The notes under the pieces: model-generated
What the model was told of the DNA's origin: nothing
Database searches by the model: none
What the model saw: the letters and a program-made list of their open reading frames with translations, nothing else
Source of the DNA: Phycisphaerales bacterium UBA2421
GTDB lineage: Bacteria > Planctomycetota > Phycisphaerae > Tepidisphaerales > Tepidisphaeraceae
Assembly (NCBI GenBank): GCA_002343075.1
Contig: DDRH01000051.1
Location: 107,111-171,110, forward strand
Length of the DNA: 64,000 bases
Reading direction: 5' to 3'
Program-made: the position numbers and the translations under genes
Shown here: one piece after another, positions 53,106 through 63,390 of the stretch
Numbering within the stretch: the stretch's first letter is position 1
How the letters are laid out: every line of letters starts with the position of its first letter

Positions 53106-54953
53106 TCAGGCTTCGGCTCGGAGCAGTGCTTCTTCCCGATCGTGGATAAACTGGTTTGAGTAAAGCTCGAAGTACCGACCGCGGGCGGCGATGAGCGAGC
53201 GATGATCGCCCTGCTCCACGATGCGGCCGCCGTCAATGACGATGATCTGGTCGGCATTTCGGATGGTGCTGAGGCGATGTGCGATGACGAACGAAATGCG
53301 CCCCTCAAGCACTGTCTCGACTGCCGTCTGAATATCGCGCTCAGTTTGCGTATCCACGCTGCTCGTTGCTTCGTCCATCACAAAAATCTGCGGATCGGCC
53401 AGCACAGCGCGCGCGAGCGCAATCAACTGTTTCTGGCCGGTTGAAAGTTGATTGCCACCCTCGCCCACTCCGGCGAGATAGCCGTCCTGAAACTTCTCAA
53501 TGAACGAGTGAGCGTTCGTCAACCTCGCCGCCGCCTCTACTTCCGCGTCGGTTGCATCGAGCTTCCCGTATCGGATGTTCTCCCGAATCGGCCCGCTGAA
53601 CAGGTGCGGTTGCTGGAGCACCATGCCGAGGTTGCCGTGGAGCCATCGCAGCGACCGCTCTCGGTAGTCGACACCGTTGATGAGAATCTGGCCAGAAGTA
53701 GGCTCGTAGAATCGACAAACCAGCGACACAATCGTACTCTTTCCGCCGCCTGTGGCACCGACCAGTGCAATGGTCTCCCCAGCCTGAACGATAAGACTAA
53801 AATTGTGTAGTACGGGTTGACCTTCCTTGTACTCGAATGACACATTTCGAAACTCGATAGTTTCGATTCTCTCCGGGTAGCCATCGATTGCCACGTCTCC
53901 GCTCCGCAGGTTGATTGCAGCGGCGATGCGCGACTTCACTTGCGGCGAATCCTCGATGACCAGCGGCTCATCCAGTAGACCCTGAATTCGCTCCGCCGAT
54001 GCCTGCGCGCTCTGAACCATGGTGAGCGTGTTGGCCAGTTCCTGCGCGGGCCCCTGCAGATTGGCCGCATACTGCAGAAAAGTCACCAGCAGTCCCAAGC
54101 TGATTGTCTGATTAATCACATCCAGCCCGCCGGCCCAGAGCGCCAGCGCAATACCCAGCGCGCAAATGCTCGTGACCATAGGCATGAACACCGCCGAGTA
54201 AATGGCGCTCTGCATCGAATGCCGGTACATCGCTGCGGTCTGGTCGGCAAACTCGCGCGCGTTCTGATGCTCGCGCACGAGCGATTTCGTCGTACGCACA
54301 CCCTGCAGCGCCTCATTGAATGCTGCGGTCAGCTGGCTGTTGGTTTTCTTGATGCGCCGATTAGCCTTCAGCAACCGCCGTTTGAAGAACCATGTTGTGA
54401 AAAACAGCAAGGGCGCAACCAGGCAGACGATCAGCGCAAGCCGCCAGTTTAACCAGAACATCACTCCCGCCATGAGAGAAATCGTGGTAACACCCCACAC
54501 AATGTCCAGGGTGCCCCACGCCGCTACGCGCGAGAGGCTGCTGCAATCGCTTGTCAGCCGTGCCATTAGCCACCCGACCGCCCGCCGGTCAAAGTAGCTG
54601 AATGGCAACTCTTGCAGTTTATCAAAGGCAGCCGTGCGAACGTCCGCACAAACGCCAATGGAGATTGCGCCTGCGGCAAGAATGAAGAGGAAGACGCACA
54701 CCGAAAGGAGTGCGCATGTGGCGACATACGCAATTGCCCATCTGGCAAGAGCGCCGTCGGGTGTGCGAATGGCGTCGATCACCTTGCCAGTGATGAACGG
54801 CAATGCAACATCGCAAACCGACAGAGTCACTGCGAGGAGGACTAACCCAGCCACCTTCCGCTTGAACGGAAACACAAACTTCGCTAGCTTGCGCCACAAC
54901 GCCAGGTTGATCTGCTGTCCCTTGAAATCTTCTTCTTCCAGTTCGCTTGCCAT
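53106..54953 (-). CDS. ABC exporter half-transporter, subunit with canonical ATPase site
   Basis: A 615-residue half-transporter: six transmembrane segments (residues 25-330) then an ATPase domain. Walker A is GATGGGKST, the signature is LSTGQKQ (degenerate), Walker B is IFVMDEATSSVD with the catalytic Glu, and the H-loop is FVIAHRLST. It follows the second half-transporter gene by 54 nt, so they form a heterodimeric exporter. I chose ATG 54953; the frame also opens at GTG 54965. Substrate unknown (drug, lipid or peptide). Confidence 0.9.
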   Translation of the reverse strand: MASELEEEDFKGQQINLALWRKLAKFVFPFKRKVAGLVLLAVTLSVCDVALPFITGKVIDAIRTPDGALARWAIAYVATCALLSVCVFLFILAAGAISIGVCADVRTAAFDKLQELPFSYFDRRAVGWLMARLTSDCSSLSRVAAWGTLDIVWGVTTISLMAGVMFWLNWRLALIVCLVAPLLFFTTWFFKRRLLKANRRIKKTNSQLTAAFNEALQGVRTTKSLVREHQNAREFADQTAAMYRHSMQSAIYSAVFMPMVTSICALGIALALWAGGLDVINQTISLGLLVTFLQYAANLQGPAQELANTLTMVQSAQASAERIQGLLDEPLVIEDSPQVKSRIAAAINLRSGDVAIDGYPERIETIEFRNVSFEYKEGQPVLHNFSLIVQAGETIALVGATGGGKSTIVSLVCRFYEPTSGQILINGVDYRERSLRWLHGNLGMVLQQPHLFSGPIRENIRYGKLDATDAEVEAAARLTNAHSFIEKFQDGYLAGVGEGGNQLSTGQKQLIALARAVLADPQIFVMDEATSSVDTQTERDIQTAVETVLEGRISFVIAHRLSTIRNADQIIVIDGGRIVEQGDHRSLIAARGRYFELYSNQFIHDREEALLRAEA

Positions 54954-55007
54954 GGCCCGTCTCACTCTTAGGTTTCATCGCTACTCAAGTTAGAAGATAC
55001 GATTCGC

Positions 55008-56837
55008 TCACCTGGCAGATTGCAGTGCAGACCGCTTGTCCGAGCGACAATCTCGAAGGTCATCCTCCAAAGCCGTCTGGATCTGCCACAGCCGTCGGTA
55101 AAGACCTTCGGTGGTGACAAGCGACTGGTGATCGCCCCGCTGCACAATCCTGCCATGCTCAATCACCAGAATCTGGTCCGCATGCATTAGCGTGCTCAGG
55201 CGATGGGCGATCAGGATGGTCGTGCGCTTGCCCCGCCGGGCGCGAAGTCCTTCGAGAATCTGCGCCTCGGTCTCCGTATCGACGGCACTCAGGGCATCAT
55301 CAAGAATCAGGATCGGTGCCTCGTGCAGCAGCGCCCGCGCGATGGCGACGCGTTGCCGCTGCCCACCGGAAAGCGTGATTCCTCGCTCACCTATCACGGT
55401 GTCGTACTGTTTCTCAAACGCACTGATCGACTCATGCACCGCGGCCATGCTTGCCGTTTCGACGATCTCGCTTTCGCCAGCGGTCGGCCGGGCAAACCGG
55501 ATGTTCTCCTTGATACTCCGACTGAACAGAAACGGCTCCTGCATCACCACCGCAATCCGGGCGCGCACCGCAGCCTGATCGATCGTCGCGATATCGACCC
55601 CATCGATACGAATCGCGCCCTTCTGCGGGTCGTAAAATCGCATGAGCAGGTGGGCGATTGTGCTCTTTCCAGCACCACTCGGGCCGAGCAGCGCAAGTGT
55701 CGTCCCCGGCGCGACGGTGAAGGTGATACCTTCCAGCACATTCGACTCGCGGTGCGCAAACGTCACATTTTCAAATTCAACCGCGCCGTCGCAAGCATCG
55801 GGCAAGAGTGCCGGGGTCGGTGGGGGCTGCTCAACCGCGGTCTGCAAAATCTCATCGATGCGACCGATGGCAACGCTCGCCTTACCAAGTTCGGCAATCA
55901 CCCGGCCCATATGCCGCACGGGCCAGATATAAAGCCCGCTGCACATTAGGAACGTAACGAGCGCGCCGACTGTCATCGCGCCCGATTGCACCCTGCCTGC
56001 CCCTACCAGGAGAATGAGGGCCATCTGGCCAAGGCACATAAAGTCGCTCATTGACCAGTACGCGGCCAACACCTTGAGCACATTCCAGTCTTTTTCGAGT
56101 CTTTGAGCATTCTTGAGTTGGAATTTTGACCGCTCAAAATCCTGTCTTGCAAACGCGCGCACAACTCTGATGCCGGTCAGGTTTTCCTGAATGGTAGTGG
56201 TCATCGCGCCATCGGCTTCATCGAGCGCCTTGAAGGTAGTTCGAACACGCGCAAAGAAGACGATCGCAAATGCAACCACCACCGGAAGCACCGCGATGGC
56301 AACCAGGGCCATGCGCGAGTCGAGCCAGAAGAGGATGGGGATTGCGGTGAGCAGGAGAATCGAGGCGCGCAACACCTCGAGCACCTGATCGGCGTAAAAC
56401 AACCGGACGGTCTCGACGTCAGTGCTGCACCGCTGAACGAGATCGCCCGTCTGAGCGCGGTCGTGCCAGGCAGTGGGGAGACGCTGCAAGTGGTTATATA
56501 ATCGGTCGCGAAGCTGCCGGGCAATTGTCTCTGCGGTCGACGCGCCGATTCGCATCTTTCCGAATGTGAAGATGCCCCCGAGCGCAGTAGCAAACACAAT
56601 CGCCGCCGACACTGGCCAGAGATGCGCCCGGAGCCATGCCCGGCCGCCTGCAAATTCGATCAGTTTGGATGAGAGGCTCGACACCTTGTCCCCGAGGATC
56701 GAGTCAATCGCGATGCCGACGAAGAGGGGCTGGCCATAGAGACACAACGTCGCCGCGAACAGCACCGCCGTCGCCAGAACATACCGCCATCGGTGCCCAC
56801 GGGTGAGTTCCAATAGTAATCGCGTTTGTGATCGCAT
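55008..56837 (-). CDS. ABC exporter half-transporter, subunit with degenerate Walker B
   Basis: A 609-residue half-transporter: transmembrane domain (residues 15-320) and ATPase domain with Walker A GPSGAGKST, signature LSGGQRQRVAIARA, and H-loop LIAHRLST. In Walker B (LILDDALSAVD) an Asp replaces the catalytic Glu. This matches heterodimeric exporters such as TM287/288 and BmrCD, in which one of the two sites does not hydrolyse ATP efficiently. First gene of the pair. Confidence 0.92.
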   Translation of the reverse strand: MRSQTRLLLELTRGHRWRYVLATAVLFAATLCLYGQPLFVGIAIDSILGDKVSSLSSKLIEFAGGRAWLRAHLWPVSAAIVFATALGGIFTFGKMRIGASTAETIARQLRDRLYNHLQRLPTAWHDRAQTGDLVQRCSTDVETVRLFYADQVLEVLRASILLLTAIPILFWLDSRMALVAIAVLPVVVAFAIVFFARVRTTFKALDEADGAMTTTIQENLTGIRVVRAFARQDFERSKFQLKNAQRLEKDWNVLKVLAAYWSMSDFMCLGQMALILLVGAGRVQSGAMTVGALVTFLMCSGLYIWPVRHMGRVIAELGKASVAIGRIDEILQTAVEQPPPTPALLPDACDGAVEFENVTFAHRESNVLEGITFTVAPGTTLALLGPSGAGKSTIAHLLMRFYDPQKGAIRIDGVDIATIDQAAVRARIAVVMQEPFLFSRSIKENIRFARPTAGESEIVETASMAAVHESISAFEKQYDTVIGERGITLSGGQRQRVAIARALLHEAPILILDDALSAVDTETEAQILEGLRARRGKRTTILIAHRLSTLMHADQILVIEHGRIVQRGDHQSLVTTEGLYRRLWQIQTALEDDLRDCRSDKRSALQSAR

Positions 56838-57181
56838 TAGAATCTTCCGTCACATTCTGAATCCACCCGAACGTCGAAGAACCCGGACGCCCGATCGTAA
56901 CCTACGCTGCAATAAAGAGATAAGTGCCCGGGGTAGCGCGGAACCATCACCTGTTGGGGCATGGCTACTCGCGCAGCCGCAGTACGCCGCTGACGCTCAA
57001 GGAGCGAGGGGAGAGTGATGTGTCATGCTCGAAGCATAATTTGCGTCCCGTCTTGTGACCAGAGCAATGTAACGCGGTTCACGCTGATAGCAAGCGCAAA
57101 TGTCAGGACGCCGAGCCCTTACTCCAGTCGATCAGCACTGACCGTAGTGCGGCGCGCGTTGTTGACGATACACTCTCCGGC
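56838..57181. other. intergenic region between the ABC exporter and polX
   Basis: 344 bp between divergent genes. It contains a small palindrome (ATGCTCGAAGCAT, 57023-57035) and no ORF with a ribosome-binding site. Promoters for both directions are expected here, but none stands out. Confidence 0.5.
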
Positions 57182-58954
57182 ATGTCGCTCAATCACGATC
57201 TCTCCGATCTTTTCAAAACGTTCGCCGCGGTGATGGAAATTAAGGGAGAATCAGTGTTTAAGGCGATCGCGTTTACGAAAGTCGCGCGCGTCCTGAACGA
57301 CATGACGTTCGACATCAGGACAGCAGTGGAGCAGGGCACGCTCGATGGGATCGAAGGCATCGGCAAGAGCAGCCGGGCAATCATCGAAGAGTTCGTCCGA
57401 ACGGGAAAAAGCCGCGACTTTGAGGAAGTTGCCGCAACCGTACCAAAGGGTCTCATACCGATGCTCGATATTCCGGGGCTTGGACCCAAAACGATCGCTC
57501 TGCTCTGGCGTGAGCGCAACATCACAAGCGTTGAGGAGCTAACCAAGGCGATTGCCGATGGAAGATTGGCTGGGCTAAAGGGTGTCGGCGACAAGAAGAT
57601 CGAGCAGATCAGCCAGGGAATCAGTCTCCGCGAGCAGGCCGGTAAGCGGAGCGGCATCGGTGAAGCGCAACTGGTCGCCCATGCCTTCCTTGCGCGCATC
57701 AGGGCGCTACCTGGGGTCGCGCAGGCCGATCTTGCCGGCAGTCTTCGGCGCAGAAAGGAAACGATCGGCGACCTGGACATCGTTGCCAGCGTCACAAATC
57801 TGCAGGCCATGGAATCAATAAGCCAGGCCTTCACAAGACTCGACGGTGTGGCGCGGGTGCTCGGCCAGGGCCTGACCAAAGCCAGTATCCTTACAGAGCG
57901 CAACCTGCAGATTGACCTGCGCATCGTGCCCCACAATCATTTCGGCGCAGCCATCCAGTATTTTACCGGCAGTAAAGAACACAACGTAAAGCTGCGCGGG
58001 CTAGCGCTCGCCAAGGGCCTTACGCTGAACGAGTGGGGTCTGTACAAGGCGAAGGAGTACGAGCAAGCGAAAAAGGAAACGGGCCAACCCCCGGAGTTAG
58101 AGCCGTGTGCCTCCAAGACCGAGGCTGACATTTACAGAGCCTTGGGACTTGAATACATCGAGCCAGAACTGCGGGAAGACAGAGGTGAGATTGAAGCTGC
58201 GGCGGAGGGCAAACTGCCTGTGCTGATCACGCGGGCCGATATTCGCGGCGATTTGCACACTCACACCACCGCCAGCGACGGTGTCAACACCATCGCGGAG
58301 ATGGCAGAGGCTGCAAAGAGACTCGGCTACAAGTTCCTGGCAATCACCGACCATAGCAAGAGTCAGGTAGTCGCCAATGGCCTGACTGCGGATCGGCTCC
58401 TAAATCATGTTGAGGCAATTCACAAAGCCGCCGTCAACATCGAAGGGATCAGGCTGCTGGCGGGCTGCGAAGTCGACATCCTTGCTGATGGTTCGCTGGA
58501 CTTTGATGAGTCGATTTTGAAGGAACTGGATTTTGTCGTGGCCTCGCCGCACGTCGCATTGCGGCAGGACCGCGAAAAGGCAACCGCTCGAATCGTGCGC
58601 GCGATTGAGTCGCGCTACGTCAATGTGATCGGCCATCCGACGGGCCGATTGATCAACCAGCGCGAGGGGCTGCCGCTCGACTTCAGCCGTATCTTCGCCG
58701 TGGCCGCGGCGACGGGGACTGCTCTGGAGATCAACTCGGGTTACCCACGACTGGATCTCACCGACACCGTAGCCCGCGCCGCAGTCGAAGCCGGCTGTGT
58801 ACTTTCAATCAACACGGATGCCCACTCGGCGGAACAACTCGACGGCATTTTTTACGGCATCCAGGTTGCCCGCCGGGCGTGGGTGTCGCCGAAGGATGTA
58901 ATCAACTGCATGACGACCGCGCAGTTAGATAAGTTCATTAAGCGGAAGCGCTAA
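57182..58954 (+). CDS. polX: family X DNA polymerase with PHP domain
   Basis: A 590-residue bacterial PolX for gap-filling repair. Helix-hairpin-helix modules are at residues 50-150 ([29 protein letters not shown]). The polymerase palm has [18 protein letters not shown] with the metal Asp pair and further Asp in LQIDLRIV. The C-terminal PHP 3'-exonuclease domain ([23 protein letters not shown]) ends with [10 protein letters not shown]. It converges with the HD hydrolase, overlapping by 4 nt. Confidence 0.94.
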   Translation: MSLNHDLSDLFKTFAAVMEIKGESVFKAIAFTKVARVLNDMTFDIRTAVEQGTLDGIEGIGKSSRAIIEEFVRTGKSRDFEEVAATVPKGLIPMLDIPGLGPKTIALLWRERNITSVEELTKAIADGRLAGLKGVGDKKIEQISQGISLREQAGKRSGIGEAQLVAHAFLARIRALPGVAQADLAGSLRRRKETIGDLDIVASVTNLQAMESISQAFTRLDGVARVLGQGLTKASILTERNLQIDLRIVPHNHFGAAIQYFTGSKEHNVKLRGLALAKGLTLNEWGLYKAKEYEQAKKETGQPPELEPCASKTEADIYRALGLEYIEPELREDRGEIEAAAEGKLPVLITRADIRGDLHTHTTASDGVNTIAEMAEAAKRLGYKFLAITDHSKSQVVANGLTADRLLNHVEAIHKAAVNIEGIRLLAGCEVDILADGSLDFDESILKELDFVVASPHVALRQDREKATARIVRAIESRYVNVIGHPTGRLINQREGLPLDFSRIFAVAAATGTALEINSGYPRLDLTDTVARAAVEAGCVLSINTDAHSAEQLDGIFYGIQVARRAWVSPKDVINCMTTAQLDKFIKRKR

Positions 58955-60234
58955 TCGACACTTGCAACCGCTGCAGCGACAGCATCGCGGTAGTCTGCGA
59001 GCACATGAATCCGCCGAAAAATCAGTTGCTTGCTGAATGACATCGCCGCCGGGCTGATTGCGGCAAACTCAATGACGGTGCCGTTCGGTTCGCATACGAG
59101 GATTTCGCTACCCGACTCGCCGCTGGCAGGGTTGTAAGCCTTATAGGGTGTGTCTGCGACTTCGTCGAAGAACATGTCGTACGCCGGGTCGCCTCCGGCA
59201 GCCCGCACCGCCTCGAACGCCCGCTTTACTGCCTGCGCGGCATCCGGGAGTGCGACGCGTGACAGGTCAATCGTTTTGTACAACCGCCGGTAAAGCAGGC
59301 CGCTACACAGCCGCGCTAATACAGCATCTTCGCATCGCGTCCATTCCTTGAAACAGTGCAGCACGGCGATGTCATCAAGATCAACAAACTCGTAGTTGGA
59401 TAAAGTCTGGCCCAGCAAGGTCTTGCATACGCAGTGCTCGCGCGATGGCCAGTTGAGTCGCCCCTGCACCGCAAGCCGGCGCGCCCGCTGCAGCGCGAGC
59501 TTAACCATTCCCTCCGCCGAGCGAACTACCTTGTGGAAGTAGACGTTGCGATACATGTGATACCGGGCCTGCAGATACGCCTCGACCGCGCTTACGCCCT
59601 TCCACTCCACAGCGAGTCGATTCGATTGCGTGTCAATCGTGATCGCCTGCAGCAGCCACCGCAAATCGTAGTCGCCATAGCGGCTGCCGGTCATCAGGTT
59701 ATCACGAAGCAGGTAGTCAAGCCGATCCGCGTCCAACTGGCTCGAAAGCAAATCATGATAGAAGTTCGGCGGCGAATCATGCCCCAGCAATGCCACCACC
59801 CGCGCCGGCAGAGTGGTGTCATGCTGACTAAGAATTCGATTCACCTCGCTGTCCTGATGCAAAATAACTCGTTGCGTAACCAGTTCGTGATTCACCTCGC
59901 TGACTCGCTCAAACACATGGCTAAACGGCCCATGTCCAAGATCGTGGAGCAATGCAGCTATCACGCAGGCGAGTCGGTCATCGGGATCGATCTGGTGCGA
60001 CTCACCCAGGCGGCTGAGCATCCGCCGGGCTGTTTCCATCACACCCAAGCTGTGGCTGTACCTCGAATGATCGGCACCAGGATAAGCCAGCGACGCCATG
60101 CCTAACTGCCTGATCCGCCGCAGTCGTTGAAACTCCGTGGCGTTGATAAGGTTGAAGAGAAGCAGGTCTTCTGACCGCTCCGTGCGAAACGCAATGACGT
60201 CGTGGACAGGATCGCGAATGAGCTTTTCAGGCAT
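58951..60234 (-). CDS. HD-domain phosphohydrolase (dGTPase-like)
   Basis: A 427-residue HD-superfamily protein: IRDPVHDVIAF at the start, FQRLRRIRQLGMASLAYPGA, HSRYSHSLGVMETARRML (first His), then the HD pair in ALLHDLGHGPFSHVFE, and DRLDYLLRDNLMTG. This is the family of YpgQ/SAMHD1-like dNTP triphosphohydrolases; some members act on other nucleotides. ATG 60234. It overlaps polX convergently at the stop codons. Confidence 0.87.
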   Translation of the reverse strand: MPEKLIRDPVHDVIAFRTERSEDLLLFNLINATEFQRLRRIRQLGMASLAYPGADHSRYSHSLGVMETARRMLSRLGESHQIDPDDRLACVIAALLHDLGHGPFSHVFERVSEVNHELVTQRVILHQDSEVNRILSQHDTTLPARVVALLGHDSPPNFYHDLLSSQLDADRLDYLLRDNLMTGSRYGDYDLRWLLQAITIDTQSNRLAVEWKGVSAVEAYLQARYHMYRNVYFHKVVRSAEGMVKLALQRARRLAVQGRLNWPSREHCVCKTLLGQTLSNYEFVDLDDIAVLHCFKEWTRCEDAVLARLCSGLLYRRLYKTIDLSRVALPDAAQAVKRAFEAVRAAGGDPAYDMFFDEVADTPYKAYNPASGESGSEILVCEPNGTVIEFAAISPAAMSFSKQLIFRRIHVLADYRDAVAAAVASVD

Positions 60235-60306
60235 GATTATACCGCCGACGGCTTATCGAAGTGAGCAGTATAATCGAAGGGGGTCTATAAACGATAAACT
60301 GATTGA

Positions 60307-61779
60307 TCAGAGCACGATTCGGCCGGCACCCTGACGGTCTACCGACCCCTCGTGCGGAACATGAGAGCGTGACTGATTGAGCAATCGCTTATGGAGCGCG
60401 TGTAGTTCACGATCGCGGTTTTCGCGGGCGAGTGACGCACCGTGGCGGGCCGCTGCGGCTCCAAGGCGGTGGGCCAGTTCGCGGTCGTCGTGCCATTGTC
60501 GCATGACCCTAGCGAAATCCTCGACCAGGCTCTCACTCGTCGTATCTTTCTGCAATGGCACTCTGTAGCCCGCATCGTCGGGTACGAGAAATCGGGGGGA
60601 AAGATGATCGAGCGTTAGGACAGGCAGCCCGAGCGTGATCGCTTCCACAATAAGCCCCGCCGAGTCGCGCAAGACGGGATGGATGAGCGCATCCGAGTTG
60701 GCCAGTTCGGCAATGCACTGCGTATAGGGCATTTCACCGAGGAACTTGACACGATCCTGCAGACCCAGTTCGCTTGCGAGCTTTACGAGTCGCTCTTGTT
60801 CATAGCCGCCGCAAACATGCACATACTCGGCATTCTCAAGCTTCGCTTTGGCAAAAGCGCGCAAGACAAGATCGTATCGCTTCCAGTAGATCAAGCCGCC
60901 GCCAGAAATAAACCGAAACTTGCCCGGTCGACGCAACTCACGAGCGCCAAGTAACTCGGGCGGCATCTGCACCGCGATGCCACTCATGAGTTCGACTCGC
61001 TCAACGCCCACCTCGCGAAGCCGGTCCGCACTCTCATATGTACTCGCCAGCGCAAGATCGACAGAACGTACAGTCCTGCGAAACAGCGGATCACGAAGGC
61101 AGATCCAGCGGGCGATGCTACGCGCCGACTCAAGCAGGCGATTGCTCCAGCCGATCCTGCCGGCAAAACGACGATCCATGAGTTCGCCCGCCCCAATCGG
61201 TCCCCACACAAACTTCACACCTCGCCGAGCCAACGTGGTGGCGGCGGTGGTCATCCACCAGCGCATCAGGGACACATGCTGCACGATGTCAAAATGATGC
61301 TCACGGTGAAGTCGTCGAAGCACCCGCGCCGCAGCAAACTGCCAGAGGTAGTAATAAAGATTGAACGCCAGATAGCTTCCTGAGAGGAGCCACTCAAGGC
61401 CGGGCATCGAAACGTACGAAAAGTGAATCGGAAAATTGGAGGGATACTTCTGCAGATACGCATCGTTGGGCTGTCGGTGCGACGCGTGGACCACCGCCCA
61501 GACAGGTTGCGACCGCGACATTTCGTGAACAAAGCTCCAGCCGACCCCCGGCTCCGACCCGCGGTAAGGCTCGCAGGCAAAAGCGACGAATACCACCTTT
61601 GGGGGAGCTTCCCTCGAAGAACTTCCTTCGGATGGCTCAGCTGAATTGTCGGCGGCGTCCGGCATATCTACGATATCGGCCACCGCGGGGCGACGGGCAA
61701 CAAGATGTGCAGCAATATTCCTTACTTTGCTCGCTGTTCCCCGCCAAATCTGCGCGCTAAAACCGCAGTTATCAGACAT
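60307..61779 (-). CDS. GT4-family glycosyltransferase
   Basis: A 490-residue retaining glycosyltransferase with GT-B fold. The N-terminal domain begins near VVFVAFACEPYRGSEPGVGW. The C-terminal nucleotide-binding domain has FRFISGGGLIYWKRYDLVLR, KFLGEMPYTQCIAELANSDA and the catalytic-type motif LRDSAGLIVEAITLGLPVL (E-x7-E region). The frame opens at TTG 61797; ATG 61779 is preferred, and later ATGs such as 61665 would remove a non-conserved leader. It directly follows the sugar transferase gene, so it acts in exopolysaccharide or lipid-linked glycan synthesis. Confidence 0.85.
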   Translation of the reverse strand: MSDNCGFSAQIWRGTASKVRNIAAHLVARRPAVADIVDMPDAADNSAEPSEGSSSREAPPKVVFVAFACEPYRGSEPGVGWSFVHEMSRSQPVWAVVHASHRQPNDAYLQKYPSNFPIHFSYVSMPGLEWLLSGSYLAFNLYYYLWQFAAARVLRRLHREHHFDIVQHVSLMRWWMTTAATTLARRGVKFVWGPIGAGELMDRRFAGRIGWSNRLLESARSIARWICLRDPLFRRTVRSVDLALASTYESADRLREVGVERVELMSGIAVQMPPELLGARELRRPGKFRFISGGGLIYWKRYDLVLRAFAKAKLENAEYVHVCGGYEQERLVKLASELGLQDRVKFLGEMPYTQCIAELANSDALIHPVLRDSAGLIVEAITLGLPVLTLDHLSPRFLVPDDAGYRVPLQKDTTSESLVEDFARVMRQWHDDRELAHRLGAAAARHGASLARENRDRELHALHKRLLNQSRSHVPHEGSVDRQGAGRIVL

Positions 61780-61797
61780 CGTTCCATCGGCTGACAA

Positions 61798-62955
61798 CTA
61801 CTTCGCGCCCCGCCGCAGCAATACGGCAGGAATCGTCTGCAGAATGAGCGTGATGTCATGCCACAGTTTCCGGCGCTTGATGTAACGAATGTCCATCCGC
61901 GCCCATTCATCAAACGTCACCCGGCTGCGGCCATGCACCTGCCAGATGCAGGTCAGACCCGGCGCAACGTCCAATCGACGCTTGTGCCATGGGTCGCACG
62001 CGTCAGCCTCGCTAACAGGCAGTGGCCGCGGGCCGACTATCGACATGTCGCCTTTCAGTACATTAAACAGTTGCGGCAACTCATCGAGACTTGTCTTGCG
62101 AAGAAAATGACCAATGCGAGTCACGCGAGGGTCATTGGTTATCTTAAATGCCGGGCCGTCCTGCTCATTGAGCTTGGCAAGCTGGGCCTTCATCGCTTCA
62201 GCGTCGGCGCGCATCGTGCGAAACTTATAAATCTGAAATGGCCGGCCACCAATTCCGGCCCGCTTCTGCTTGAAGATGACCGGGCCTTTCGGATCGGTCA
62301 TCTTGATTGCCAGCGCAACCACGAGCAGCACAGGCGAGAGCACCACAATACCCATGCCAGCGGCGATAAAATCGACGACTCGCTTCCAGAAAGGCGTTCG
62401 CTTCACGAATAGCTGCGAGAGAGACTCGATCGGAAAATCGTCCGAAGGAGGAATCGTGTCCTGCATGGGCGTCTCGTAGTCAGCCATGTGCAGGGGCGCG
62501 TTTCGTGGGTTGTGACGGCGCAGTACCTCAGAGCGACTGGAATTGCCCCCTTCTTCTTCGCCGGGGGTCCACGCAGACGGATAGGCGTAAACCATGCAAA
62601 TCGGGTCAAGCCCCTTGGCTTTCGCAGCGGCGCAAGTCCGCCGGGCGAAGTACCATGCTCCGGCGGCGTCGGTATCGGGCAGAATGCACGCAATCGCATC
62701 ATCGTCGTAACGCCCCACTTCGTCGGTGGTGCGGGCTGCGTCCAGACAGAGTCGTGCGAGACGCAGAACGGTCCACTCGCCATCGCCGGTGCGCAGTCGA
62801 ATGACGACTAGCGAAAACTCGCGAGCGTGACGGTCAGCCCGAGCCCGCTCGCGCTGGAGCAGGCCAGCTACTTGGCGGGGCGTGTAGAGGTCACGCAGGG
62901 ACCGAAAATCTTCGATCGCCGCGGGCGATGATACTGTTGTCAACCCCAGTCTCAT
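61798..62955 (-). CDS. polyprenyl-phosphate sugar transferase with degenerate GGDEF domain
   Basis: A 385-residue fusion. Residues 45-130 look like a GGDEF-type nucleotide-cyclase fold (FSLVVIRLRTGDGEWTVLRL, then EVGRYDDDAIACILPDTD), with the signature reading GRYDDD, so it is probably inactive and perhaps regulatory. Residues 185-385 are a WcaJ/ExoY-type initiating sugar transferase: KRVVDFIAAGMGIVVLSPVL (membrane), FKQKRAGIGGRPFQIYKFRT, SLDELPQLFNVLKGDMSIVG, PGLTCIWQVHGR. It would start exopolysaccharide assembly on undecaprenyl phosphate. ATG 62955 has AAAGG upstream. Confidence 0.88.
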   Translation of the reverse strand: MRLGLTTVSSPAAIEDFRSLRDLYTPRQVAGLLQRERARADRHAREFSLVVIRLRTGDGEWTVLRLARLCLDAARTTDEVGRYDDDAIACILPDTDAAGAWYFARRTCAAAKAKGLDPICMVYAYPSAWTPGEEEGGNSSRSEVLRRHNPRNAPLHMADYETPMQDTIPPSDDFPIESLSQLFVKRTPFWKRVVDFIAAGMGIVVLSPVLLVVALAIKMTDPKGPVIFKQKRAGIGGRPFQIYKFRTMRADAEAMKAQLAKLNEQDGPAFKITNDPRVTRIGHFLRKTSLDELPQLFNVLKGDMSIVGPRPLPVSEADACDPWHKRRLDVAPGLTCIWQVHGRSRVTFDEWARMDIRYIKRRKLWHDITLILQTIPAVLLRRGAK

Positions 62956-63390
62956 GATCAGCCTTTCTTCCCTCGCACATGCCCGAGAAAAACGCGCCTC
63001 AAACCCAGCGCGCAGTCCCTACCGTGCCAATGTGACATTGCCCATATTCACCGGGCCATGTTGCTTCACATCTGGCAGACGGCATTCGTCTCAGACTCTT
63101 ACTTGAGTGCGCCGCTAAAACGAGCCAGCGCGCGTGACGTGCTGCATTTTCTCCAGCGTTTTAACCCATGGCCCCTCAGCCTTGGGTCAACCGTCACTCC
63201 TCGCGGGATTCTTCGCGTGCTGACAATCAACACGCGCCGAGCAGAATCCCGGCTTCTCCGTCAAACACAATCTCACATTGGATAACGAACGCTCCCAGGA
63301 ACGCTCGCTCAATTGGTCGGTCCTATGTGTTATCGGGTTTACTCTCTGCCGTCAACCTAAATCTTTGATCGACTGATTGAAGCAGTGAGT
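62956..63390. other. intergenic region between sugar transferase and BY-kinase genes
   Basis: 435 bp with no ORF preceded by a ribosome-binding site and no hairpin of note. It probably holds the promoter of the sugar transferase gene and the 3' end of the kinase transcript; I see nothing else supportable. Confidence 0.5.
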
